DNA of 64,000 nucleotides, from contig JAHHHC010000003.1 in assembly GCA_019359515.1 (NCBI GenBank), forward strand, positions 1 to 64,000, given 5' to 3'. The translations under genes were made by a program, and so were the position numbers. The stretch comes from Desmonostoc vinosum HA7617-LM4. GTDB lineage: Bacteria > Cyanobacteriota > Cyanobacteriia > Cyanobacteriales > Nostocaceae. Shown piece after piece: positions 35,054 to 42,676 of the stretch. How positions within the stretch are numbered: position 1 is the first letter of the stretch; each line of letters opens with the position of its first letter. The notes under the pieces were generated by a model. It did no database searches. It was not told where the DNA came from and saw only the letters and a list, made by a program, of their open reading frames with translations.

Positions 35054-35920
35054 ATGACAATGACTTTAATTCAGGGCAACTTTAAAATTATTAAAGCTGC
35101 ACCTGATGGTGACTCAATTCGTTTCTATCCCAATAATCCTGAACTGTGGGAGAAGTTACCAACAAGAGTTAGACCTAACCGTGCAGGAGGCGCACAATTA
35201 CGTTTAGATAGCATTGATAGTTTAGAAACTCACTTCCAAGCTAAGGGTGGTAGTGTAGGGATGCAACATCAACCACTAGAATTTGCTCATGGTGCTGCTA
35301 GTGAGTTACTCAAGTTTTTTGGCTTTAAAAAAGTTACCCGTAACGACAATGAAATAGTCACTGCCGCTGAACCGGAAGAAGTACCTGGTTTTATTCTCAC
35401 GAGATTCGCAGATGCCTACGGTAGAAGTATTGCTTTCGCTTTTAAAGGCAATTCTGAGCAAGAGGATGGTAGCGATATCTATTTTGATAAATCGTTACTT
35501 AAAAAAAGTGCCAACTATCATATTTTGAATAAAGGGTTAGCCTATCCTACTTTTTATTCCAAGTTATATCCCGATATTCGCAAAGAGTTAATCAATGTAA
35601 CTGAGAAAGTTCGCAAGGAAAAGAAAGGTTTATGGGCATCAGATAAAACTAACAAAGGTTTTGTTTTAGAAGAGTTAGAAACTATTACTGAAAACATCGT
35701 TATTCTACCCAAATTATTTCGTCGCCTTCTTGGTTATTTGGCAATTAATGATGGTAGTGTGGAGCTAGGCGGATTTTTAAAATATCTCAAATCTCTCGAC
35801 GATCGCATCATAATTTTGCCGCAAGGACATGTAACTGGATTTTACTTTGTAGTTGAAGTTGATGGTCAGAATCTCAAGTTAACTACTCAACCTGAAGATT
35901 TAGTATTCATCGAAAAATAG
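35054..35920 (+). CDS. SNase-like (thermonuclease family) protein, 288 aa
   Basis: The staphylococcal-nuclease-like pattern is visible: APDGDSIRFYP (for DGDT), a RLDSIDSLETHF block where active enzymes have R.IDxPE, and the closing AYPTFYSKLYPDIRKELINV followed by VRKEKKGLWASD. The insert GMQHQPLEFAHGAASELLKFF corresponds to the helix that carries the catalytic-site loop. A 90-residue C-terminal extension (ITENIVILPKLFRR onward) is not part of SNase. No signal peptide is seen. The changed active-site residues leave nuclease activity uncertain. Confidence 0.75.
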   Translation: MTMTLIQGNFKIIKAAPDGDSIRFYPNNPELWEKLPTRVRPNRAGGAQLRLDSIDSLETHFQAKGGSVGMQHQPLEFAHGAASELLKFFGFKKVTRNDNEIVTAAEPEEVPGFILTRFADAYGRSIAFAFKGNSEQEDGSDIYFDKSLLKKSANYHILNKGLAYPTFYSKLYPDIRKELINVTEKVRKEKKGLWASDKTNKGFVLEELETITENIVILPKLFRRLLGYLAINDGSVELGGFLKYLKSLDDRIIILPQGHVTGFYFVVEVDGQNLKLTTQPEDLVFIEK

Positions 35921-35953
35921 GGAATAGGGTGCAGGGACAAAGAATTACAGTTA

Positions 35954-36031
35954 AAATTCCTCGCCCACAAGGGTACGAGGAATTTGGTAATTGGTAATGG
36001 GTAATTGGCCAATTACCCATTACCAATTACC
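35954..36031. repeat. hairpin plus 46-bp perfect palindrome
   Basis: Bases 35954-35985 form a 10-bp stem (AAATTCCTCG / CGAGGAATTT), a likely terminator for the upstream gene. Directly after it, 35986-36031 is a perfect palindrome with no spacer: the 23-bp arm begins GGTAATTGGTAATGGGTAAT and ends TGG, and the second arm is its exact complement. The arms contain heptamer-like GGTAATT units. Confidence 0.9.
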
Positions 36032-36084
36032 TGCACTTCTAGGGGCGGCTTTTCTCCCCACCCACGAGGGGATGGGGAACTTAG

Positions 36085-36358
36085 ATCTTGCACCTGCCCA
36101 ATCTCCCGCCAGAGAATAAATTCTCGCTCTTATTAGGTCAAGTCCACTTAAGTGGACTAAAATCTATGCTTTTCGTGAGATTTAGTCCTCTTGAGAGGAC
36201 TTTTGCTAAGCTGTTCCACATATAACTTGCATAATTAGGGCGGGCAAGATGCCCACCCCACAAGAGTGTTATTTAATTTGATTATGTAATTTAGATGTTT
36301 TTTAGCTTATTAGCCATAGGTTAGAAACCTATGGCGGTTTTTGGGACTGGTGCAAGAT
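36085..36358. mobile_element. four-hairpin element with ATCTTGCACC ends, carrying MITE copy 3
   Basis: Perfect 10-bp inverted ends (36085-36094 and 36349-36358) match those of 3452-3815. Stems: a GAGAATAAATTCTC core, AGTCCACTTAAGTGGACT, AGTCCTCTTGAGAGGACT and ATAGGTTAGAAACCTAT. The connector after the third stem, TTTTGCTATTAG, is split after TTTTGCTA by the 103-bp MITE (36207-36309, minus orientation). Without the MITE and one TA it is about 173 bp. Confidence 0.8.
36207..36309 (-). mobile_element. 103-bp TA-flanked MITE, copy 3
   Basis: Reverse-oriented copy of 645-747. It sits inside the four-hairpin element at 36085-36358: joining the flanks with a single TA restores the connector TTTTGCTATTAGCC seen in the intact relatives. 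This is independent support for TA target duplication. The remaining gap to 36441 holds CCCCCTGCCTCCCC-type tandem units and no gene. Confidence 0.88.
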
Positions 36359-36441
36359 ATTAGGGGATCAAGCGCCGCTTTCGATGAGGAGTGGGTGTTT
36401 GTTATTTCTCCCCCTGCCTCCCCTGCCTCCCCTGTTCCCTT

Positions 36442-39288
36442 TCATTGCGTAGGTTTAGGATTTCCAGGGCCAGCCGTAACAATCACGAGATTTTCCGGTT
36501 TAATTAAATCCTGGATTGCTTGCTGTATCTGAGCCATAGTTACTGCTTGAATTTTTTGGGGAAATTCTCGAATTTCTGCTTGTGACAGCCCCATAACAGC
36601 ATTGTCTAAAATGATGCTTGATACGGCGCTGGGATTAGCTAAATCCACGGGATAGCTGTTAGTAATTGAGCGTTTTGCTGTGTTTAATTCTGCCTCGGTG
36701 ATGCCTTGCTCACGCAACTGTTTGAGTAACGCGATGGTGCTGGCGATCGCTTTTTCGGCATCTTTGGGATCTGTCTGCATCTGAATTAGGAATGGGCCAG
36801 GATTTATACCTGCGGCAAATCCGCTGTAGATACCATAAGTTAAACCTTGGCGATCGCGCACTTCAGTACCCAGGCGACTAGATAAGGTATCACCACCTAA
36901 GATTTGATTCAGTACTAATGCGGCATAAAAACGGGGGTCTTTGCGAGAGATGCCGTTGTAGCCAATGTAGGTGACGGCCTCAGCTTTACCGGGAATTACT
37001 TTACTTAAACGTGTTGAAGTTGGCGGTAATTTTACGGTTGGTAAGTTAAGAACGGGTGACTTGCCTTTGGCTTGCCATTTGCCAAATTCTTGGTTTAACA
37101 ATGCTTTGACCTTCGCTGGTTCAAAATCACCCACTAAAGCGATGGTTGTGGTATCTGGACGGTAATGTTCTTGATAGAAACGCAGCAAATCATCGCGAGT
37201 AATACTTTGCAAACTTTCAACTGTAGGAAAGCTGTGGAAGGGATGATTTTCTGGGTAAATGGCTTGCTGAAATACCCGCCGTCCCAGTCCGTTAGGATCA
37301 TCTAGCTGTGCTTTGAGACTAATCAAGGCTCGTTGACGACTTAATTCTAGTTGATCCGCCGGGAAGGTAGCATTTTGCAGTACATCAGCGAGGGTTTGAA
37401 TCAATATTGGTAGGTTTGCTGACAGACTTTGACCGCCAATATTCATCCCCTCGCGACTGGCAGCAAAGTTGAGATCAGCTCCTCGGTCTTCTAGTGTTTG
37501 TGCTAGGTTAAGGGCGTTTTTAGTGCGAGTTCCATTCATTAAGTTGGTAGCAGTGAGATCTGCTAATCCCGCTTTTTGATTACTATCAAATTCATCACCA
37601 GCATCAACTTGTCCACTCAGGTTAATGGTAGGAAGGGTGCGATCGCTCAACAAAAAAACCTTCAAGCCATTTGCTAAGGTAAACTGCTCTGGTAAAGGTT
37701 TTTTGCCAGAATCTGTAACTGATGTGCTGGGAGGCAGATATTTGGCTAATTCTGCTGGGTCTACAGGTTTACCGGGGTTGAAGTTTTCTACGGTGCGACC
37801 AGAACCAGCACTAGAGACTTCGGGTTGACCATCAAGTTGGGTTGGTTCAAAGAAGCCAATGGTTTGTTTGGCGGGATTGAGGTAAGTTTTGGCAACTCGT
37901 TGTACCTCTTGGGGGGTGACTTTTGCGATCGCTGCGAGATACTTTTCAATAAACCGATAATCCCCAGCAACATTTTCGTTATACGCTAACTGGCTTGCCT
38001 GACTAGTGATATCTTGATTACCCAAGACAAACGAGGCTTGCAGTTGCGTTTTGGCTCGGTTTAATTCTGCGGCGGTGACTGGCTGTTGTTGCAGTTGTAA
38101 CAAAGTTTTTTGCAGTACCCCCGCAATTTTTGTTACCTGTTGACCTGGAGTTGCCGTGGCATTAATCTCATACCAACCCGGTTCAGTGAGTTCAGCAGCA
38201 GCCCCACTCACTGAACTAGCGAGTCCTGATTCCACTAAAGCTTGGTAAAGTCGAGAACTACGTCCACCCGTCAAGATGGCATCCATCACATCAATTGCTG
38301 GGACATCAGGATGCTTGATATCTGGTAGCGGATACACGACTTGCAGTAGTGCAGCACTTCCCGGTTCCTTCAAGACTATTGGTGCTTTGCTAGGGGAAGA
38401 AGAAGACGCGGTGACGGAGGGACGGGGGGACGCGGTGATTGAATTCTCTATGTCCCCGCGTCCCCTTGTCTCCGTGTCCCCGCGTCCCCGTGTCCCCGTG
38501 TCCTTTTTCGCTCGTCGTGGCAGTTTCCCGAAGGTTGCTTTCACGACTTTAAGTGTAGGTTCTGTGGCAAAATCCCCTGTGATCACTAATGTGGCATTGT
38601 CTGGACTGTAGTATTTCTGGTAATAATTCCGTACCTGTTCTAAGGTAAATTGCTCTACATCCAATTTTGTGCCACCCACTGGTAAACCGTAGGCTCGGTT
38701 GGGGAAAGCAGCTCGCATTACTGCCTTACTCAGGCGATAACCAGGCGAATTTTCATACCCTTGCAACTCGGAGATGACGACGCGTTTCTCACTTGTCAGT
38801 TGCTCAGCTCCTATTAAAGCATTAGCCATGCGATCGCTTTCCAAAGTCAGCAGTGCTTCTAGCTTGTCTTTTTGCACTGTCCCAAAGTAAGCTGTTGCGT
38901 CATAGCTGGTAAATGCATTAAATTGGCTACCCAAAGCACTAAACAGCCGCCCAAACTGTACTGGACGATCACTAGTACCCTTAAACATCAAATGCTCTAG
39001 CTGGTGAGAAATCCCATTTTCTCCCTTGCCTTCATTACGGGAGCCAACTTTATACCAAACCTGTACACTCACTACTGGAGCGGTATGCACTTCTTTGGTT
39101 AGCACTGTTAAGCCGTTATCCAACACTGTTTTTTGCACTCCTTGGGTAAATGAGGGTGCAGATACAGGTGCAGGTGCAGGTGTTGTTACGGTTGGTGTTG
39201 CAGCATCGATTAAGCCCGAAAACGGCACGACACTCAACAGAAGACTAAGGATTAATCCTATAAGCATGTAGCGTGGTTTCATAAGCAA
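36442..39288 (-). CDS. M16-family zinc peptidase, tandem domains, 948 aa
   Basis: Exported peptidase of the pitrilysin/processing-peptidase group. A signal peptide or anchor (about 1-29) is followed by a Pro/Thr/Val-rich linker. The first M16 domain has the inverted zinc motif HQLEH in NGISHQLEHLMFKGT, with the distal Glu in LESDRMANALI. The second domain (from about 510) lacks HxxEH and is the usual inactive partner. Unusually, the first domain contains a low-complexity insert of about 45 residues (DTGTRGRGDTETRGRGD onward, about 38399-38515), encoded by GTCCCCGTGTCC-type tandem repeats in frame. Length is otherwise normal. Monocistronic. Confidence 0.9.
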   Translation of the reverse strand: MLMKPRYMLIGLILSLLLSVVPFSGLIDAATPTVTTPAPAPVSAPSFTQGVQKTVLDNGLTVLTKEVHTAPVVSVQVWYKVGSRNEGKGENGISHQLEHLMFKGTSDRPVQFGRLFSALGSQFNAFTSYDATAYFGTVQKDKLEALLTLESDRMANALIGAEQLTSEKRVVISELQGYENSPGYRLSKAVMRAAFPNRAYGLPVGGTKLDVEQFTLEQVRNYYQKYYSPDNATLVITGDFATEPTLKVVKATFGKLPRRAKKDTGTRGRGDTETRGRGDIENSITASPRPSVTASSSSPSKAPIVLKEPGSAALLQVVYPLPDIKHPDVPAIDVMDAILTGGRSSRLYQALVESGLASSVSGAAAELTEPGWYEINATATPGQQVTKIAGVLQKTLLQLQQQPVTAAELNRAKTQLQASFVLGNQDITSQASQLAYNENVAGDYRFIEKYLAAIAKVTPQEVQRVAKTYLNPAKQTIGFFEPTQLDGQPEVSSAGSGRTVENFNPGKPVDPAELAKYLPPSTSVTDSGKKPLPEQFTLANGLKVFLLSDRTLPTINLSGQVDAGDEFDSNQKAGLADLTATNLMNGTRTKNALNLAQTLEDRGADLNFAASREGMNIGGQSLSANLPILIQTLADVLQNATFPADQLELSRQRALISLKAQLDDPNGLGRRVFQQAIYPENHPFHSFPTVESLQSITRDDLLRFYQEHYRPDTTTIALVGDFEPAKVKALLNQEFGKWQAKGKSPVLNLPTVKLPPTSTRLSKVIPGKAEAVTYIGYNGISRKDPRFYAALVLNQILGGDTLSSRLGTEVRDRQGLTYGIYSGFAAGINPGPFLIQMQTDPKDAEKAIASTIALLKQLREQGITEAELNTAKRSITNSYPVDLANPSAVSSIILDNAVMGLSQAEIREFPQKIQAVTMAQIQQAIQDLIKPENLVIVTAGPGNPKPTQ

Positions 39289-39689
39289 TTTTTAAGGGGA
39301 ATTGGGAACTTATACTGAGCAAAGGAGAAGTATGGGGAATTGGGAATTGTCATTTCGTTATTGATTATTCTCCGCGTCCCCGCGTCCCCGCATCCCCGCG
39401 TCCCCGCGTCTTCCTCATCTCCCCCACTCCTTCTGGCTATTATCAAGGTTTTAAACTGAAAACCGAATCAGTGATTGCGATCGCTTTACAAAATAGACTT
39501 TTCTATTTATTAGTTTAATTAGCGATCGCTTTTATAGAGCAGTAATCATACTAATTGAACTACCCGACCTGCTTATCGTGGGGTAAGATACGGAGCGAGT
39601 ACGCTTTTGAGGCTACAGAGTTGCTCATAAAAAGGTTGTAGTTTTCTGGAACTCGTAACTCAGATGTTGTAGTCATTAATAGAATAAAT
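39289..39689. other. upstream region of M16 gene without a recognised gene
   Basis: Next to the M16 start are GGGAATTG units (39299-39350), then CGCGTCCCCG-type tandem repeats (39372-39412). Two HIP1 sites follow (39478 and 39522). The stretch from about 39540 to 39690 is unassigned, free of repeats, and leads into the terminator-like hairpins at 39705-39755. It could be part of a small RNA transcript. Confidence 0.4.
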
Positions 39690-39755
39690 AAGTTTATAAA
39701 TAACCTTTGGGGGATATACCCTATCCAAAGCCCAGTCTTAACGATTGGGTTTTTT
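39690..39755 (+). terminator. two hairpins and T-run; possible 3' end of a small RNA
   Basis: CTTTGG/CCAAAG (39705-39730, with an inner GGG/CCC) is followed by CCCAGTC-TTAAC-GATTGGG (39731-39749, one G-T pair) and six T residues. This is a good plus-strand intrinsic terminator. No protein gene on the plus strand lies upstream: the M16 gene runs the other way from 39288. It must therefore end an unannotated plus-strand transcript, perhaps starting within 39500-39690. No promoter is obvious. Confidence 0.5.
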
Positions 39756-39959
39756 GGTAAATAGATATACTCCTTACATAACGCTCATACTTAATCACCA
39801 TTGGTAAATGCGATCGCACTTTTGATCAAGTTTTTACAAACAAGGCAGGAGGCAAAGATACAAGCTGTTGCTTGCTATCAAGATGAGTAGATTACCATGG
39901 ATAAAAGCAGACTCGGCCAATTGGGGTAAAAGCGTAATTTACGTTAAGGAAAGTGACTC

Positions 39960-40703
39960 ATGAAAGAATCAGGGAAAAATGTTGCACCCTTTCTTACTCA
40001 AGAAGCCCCACCAACTGTAGAACGTATGGGGCTAACCTGGCTAATTGGAGCAGCGATCGCAACCATCTTACTGTGGCAAATTCCAGCTGGAAATTATATT
40101 TTATATCCATTTACAATCCTAGCTACTTGGTTTCATGAAATGGGTCATGGCTTAATGGCCCTGCTTTTAGGAGGACAATTTCAGAAATTACAGATTTTCG
40201 GCAATGGTTCTGGTGTTGCAAGTTACGCTATTTCTAGAGCTTTATGGCCAATTGGCCCGGCTTTAGTTGCAGCAGCAGGGCCGATGGGGCCACCTCTTGC
40301 GGGTGCGGCTTTGATTCTAGCTTCTCGTAGCTTTAAAGTAGCCTCTTTGAGTTTAAAAATTTTGGGGGGTTTCTTGTTGCTATCAACATTAATTTGGGTA
40401 CGTTCTCCCTTTGGATTTGCGGCAATTCCCCTACTAGGTTTAATTATCTTGGGTATGGCCCTTAAGGCACCTCGGTGGGCCCAAGGTTTTGCTATTCAAT
40501 TTTTGGGTGTGCAAGCTTGTGTGAGTACTTACCATCAACTGGATTATCTATTTAGTTATAGTGCTGGCCCTTTGGGACTTTCTGATACAGCACAAATGCA
40601 AAAGTATTTATTACTACCTTATTGGTTTTGGGGTGGGTTAATGGCGATCGCATCTTTGGTAATTCTAGTTCAAAGTCTCCGCATTGCCTATCGTGCGGAG
40701 TAA
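39960..40703 (+). CDS. M50-like membrane metallopeptidase, 247 aa
   Basis: Polytopic membrane protein with the zinc motif HEMGH in ILATWFHEMGHGLMALLLGG (about residue 60), as in M50B-type peptidases. Several hydrophobic helices follow: ALVAAAGPMGPPLAGAALIL, IWVRSPFGFAAIPLLGLIIL and FWGGLMAIASLVILV. GNGSGVASYAI after the first block also fits the family. It may process membrane proteins; the substrate is unknown. AAGGAAAG precedes the ATG. Confidence 0.85.
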   Translation: MKESGKNVAPFLTQEAPPTVERMGLTWLIGAAIATILLWQIPAGNYILYPFTILATWFHEMGHGLMALLLGGQFQKLQIFGNGSGVASYAISRALWPIGPALVAAAGPMGPPLAGAALILASRSFKVASLSLKILGGFLLLSTLIWVRSPFGFAAIPLLGLIILGMALKAPRWAQGFAIQFLGVQACVSTYHQLDYLFSYSAGPLGLSDTAQMQKYLLLPYWFWGGLMAIASLVILVQSLRIAYRAE

Positions 40704-40977
40704 AAGTATGCAGATATTGCGTTTCTGACTTCCGGGTGGCATCAAAACATCATAACTAAAGCAAATTGCAACGATCAATTATAAATTTAACTTTTCTACG
40801 ATTCAAAATTCTCCGTGTCCCCCTTCGGGTGACGCTCGCAAGCTCGCTAACGCAGTCGCCTGCGGAGGGAAACCCTCCTTTACTCGCTGTCTCACCGCGT
40901 CTCACCGTCTCCGCGTCATTCTTATCGTAAGTATTTAGGCGAACCTGATATAACTAGACCCTGCCCTTGCTTTCATA

Positions 40978-41051
40978 AGGCAGTTGCGTGGGCGGGTTTC
41001 CCGACTTGAGCAAACTGCCGTCCCCAGGTTCAGTAAACTACACCTGGGGAC
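40978..41051. terminator. pair of hairpins between convergent genes
   Basis: GGCAGTT...AACTGCC (40979-41019, loop containing GGGCGGGTTTCCC) is followed by GTCCCCAGGT/ACCTGGGGAC (41020-41051, perfect 10-bp stem). They lie between the 3' ends of the M50-like gene (plus) and the beta-lactamase-like gene (minus) and probably serve as a bidirectional terminator. The preceding bases 40704-40977 hold CGTGTCCC and CTCACCGC tandem units and no gene. Confidence 0.55.
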
Positions 41052-41091
41052 TTCCCGCAAGGCAAGTTAAAATGTTTTGAATTTTGAATTT

Positions 41092-42180
41092 TTACCTAGT
41101 AATCTCGTTAGGAGAATCAACCGACGCTACAGGGTGAGGCTGACTCAGGTAATCGTAGACTGTTCGAGAAACTTGACGGATAAAGTCTCTTCCCCTGACA
41201 TCTTTGTAAGGACGTTTGACGAAGATAGCAGCCAGGTATCGCTTACCGCTGGGCATAGTGATAAATCCAGCATCACCAATGAGAAAGCCAATGTCTCCCG
41301 TTTTGTGAGCGATGAGCGCACCTTTGCCTAAACCGGCGGGGAGTAATGTACGCGTAACAGTACGATTGAGGATATCCAAGACTTGCTCTTGACTCTGTGG
41401 GGAAACTAACTTGTTATTAACTAGCAAAGCTAGTACTCTAGCCATGTCTTGCGAACTGGTGGTGTTAGTTCCCTTTAAGTCGGCTAAAAGATGGCGAATT
41501 ACTGTGTCTTTCAGTCCCCAACTGCGGAAACGCTGATTTAGTTTTGCTGCTCCACCCAAGCGATCAATAATCATATTGGTGGCTGTATTGTCGCTAATTG
41601 TAACCATTTTGGTTACGGTTTCTAAAGCTGTGTACTTTTTGCCAACTCGCTCATACTGCATTGTTCCAGAACCGTTGGTCATCAAATCGCGCCGCATAAC
41701 CAGTTTTTCATCCAAGCTGACTTTGCCGGCGTCTAAATGTTGAAAAAAAGCTACAAGAATTGGCAGTTTGATTGTACTAGCAGCTGGAAAGACGCGATCG
41801 CCTCCTATATCGAGATAATCTCCCGTATCCAAATCTAGAAAAAACATCCCTGTTTTGAGAAAGCTATACCGACCCATCAAAGCTTTAATTTGAGGTTCTA
41901 GCGTCTTCATAGGTGAATTTAAGGGAACCACACCAGCAAACAAACTACTGTCATCTACCGTTGGAGAAACGCTGGGTTGAGCTGAAGTCAGATGTAGTTG
42001 AGGTTGAAGATTATCTACATCTAGGAGATTCCCAGTCCCCAGCGATGCACTGAGCTTGTCGGAGTGTCCCTGGTTATTGACAGTTGTCACAGCTTTAACG
42101 TTCGAGCCGAGTAGGAACACACTTAAAAAGCTGGTTAAGAGCCAGCTTGCTTGTAAAATCACTTTGGGTGTGAGTCGCAT
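41092..42180 (-). CDS. class A beta-lactamase-like serine hydrolase, 362 aa
   Basis: Exported penicillin-recognising enzyme. Active-site elements are visible: S-x-x-K in AASTIKLPIL, SDN in TISDNTATN, and KTG in HKTGDIGFL. The ATG at 42180 gives MRLTPKVILQASWLLTSFLSVFLLG, a signal peptide; the ATG at 42261 would add 27 residues. The linker after the signal (HSDKLSASLGTGNLL) is encoded by interspersed-repeat DNA: a CACT...AGTG hairpin at 42048-42066 and a GGGGACTGGGA heptamer piece. Whether it degrades beta-lactams or acts on the cell wall cannot be told. Confidence 0.87.
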   Translation of the reverse strand: MRLTPKVILQASWLLTSFLSVFLLGSNVKAVTTVNNQGHSDKLSASLGTGNLLDVDNLQPQLHLTSAQPSVSPTVDDSSLFAGVVPLNSPMKTLEPQIKALMGRYSFLKTGMFFLDLDTGDYLDIGGDRVFPAASTIKLPILVAFFQHLDAGKVSLDEKLVMRRDLMTNGSGTMQYERVGKKYTALETVTKMVTISDNTATNMIIDRLGGAAKLNQRFRSWGLKDTVIRHLLADLKGTNTTSSQDMARVLALLVNNKLVSPQSQEQVLDILNRTVTRTLLPAGLGKGALIAHKTGDIGFLIGDAGFITMPSGKRYLAAIFVKRPYKDVRGRDFIRQVSRTVYDYLSQPHPVASVDSPNEITR

Positions 42181-42410
42181 CAATGAAAGTCTTTTGTGTG
42201 AGGAGTTAAGGACAAACAAAAATACCGTTGATAGAGACACGAGCCGAAAAATAGGCATCACGCACTACTACTAACCAGTGATGTTTTGCAATGTAGAATT
42301 GACAAGTGTATCAATCTAAGGAGATCTACAATATTTTCACGGTTAGCGATCGGTACTTCCGGTAAGTTGTAGCGTATTTTAAGAAAAATTACGAGTCGTG
42401 ATGCGTAAAG

Positions 42411-42502
42411 CCCCCAAGTACAAGGCACAAAACTTTTTTGGTTTTGTGCCTTGTACGTCTTTAAAGTGGGGGATATAAGCGAATGACCGAATTTATTCGG
42501 TC
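42411..42502. repeat. long hairpin and small hairpin 3' of the 41-codon ORF
   Basis: A perfect 16-bp stem GTACAAGGCACAAAAC (42418-42433) with GTTTTGTGCCTTGTAC (42441-42456) has a 7-base loop TTTTTTG, enclosed by an outer CCCCC/GGGGG pair (42411-42415 and 42468-42472). A second perfect stem GACCGAAT/ATTCGGTC (42485-42502) overlaps the stop codon of the minus-strand ORF at 42493. Both probably terminate that gene; neither has a proper T-run. The rest of 42181-42410 has no gene I can support. Confidence 0.6.
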
Positions 42503-42618
42503 GTGGCGTGTTCTTCAGGAAGTGCGGCAGAAATGACATACGCGAAGTATTTACCTGTCTGGTGATCAAAGTCTTTGTGCAAATTTTTTAGGTATTCATC
42601 GAGGGAGATATTAGCCAT
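42493..42618 (-). CDS. 41-codon ORF, possibly the 3' end of a truncated gene
   Basis: From ATG 42618 it reads MANISLDEYLKNLHKDF, then DHQTGKYFAYVISAALPEE and ends HATTE. Composition is protein-like, and hairpins follow the stop. The frame stays open upstream (NIFGIAGGG before the Met) into the left flank of the tnpB element. It may therefore be the C-terminal end of a gene cut by that insertion, or a small gene whose promoter was displaced. GGTGGTGGA precedes the ATG as a weak ribosome-binding site. No family recognised. Confidence 0.4.
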   Translation of the reverse strand: MANISLDEYLKNLHKDFDHQTGKYFAYVISAALPEEHATTE

Positions 42619-42676
42619 TCCACCACCAGCAATCCCAAATATGTTATGCTGGCATCTTAGCGTAAGAAGTTATCAA

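Noticed and set aside
36341-36532. Small plus-strand frames antisense to the M16 gene and within repeats
   Set aside because: They overlap the M16 coding sequence or mobile repeats and have no recognisable features.
42262-42569. 103-codon minus-strand frame overlapping the 41-codon ORF
   Set aside because: It runs through two large hairpins in a different frame and has no protein-like features; the shorter frame is more coding-like.
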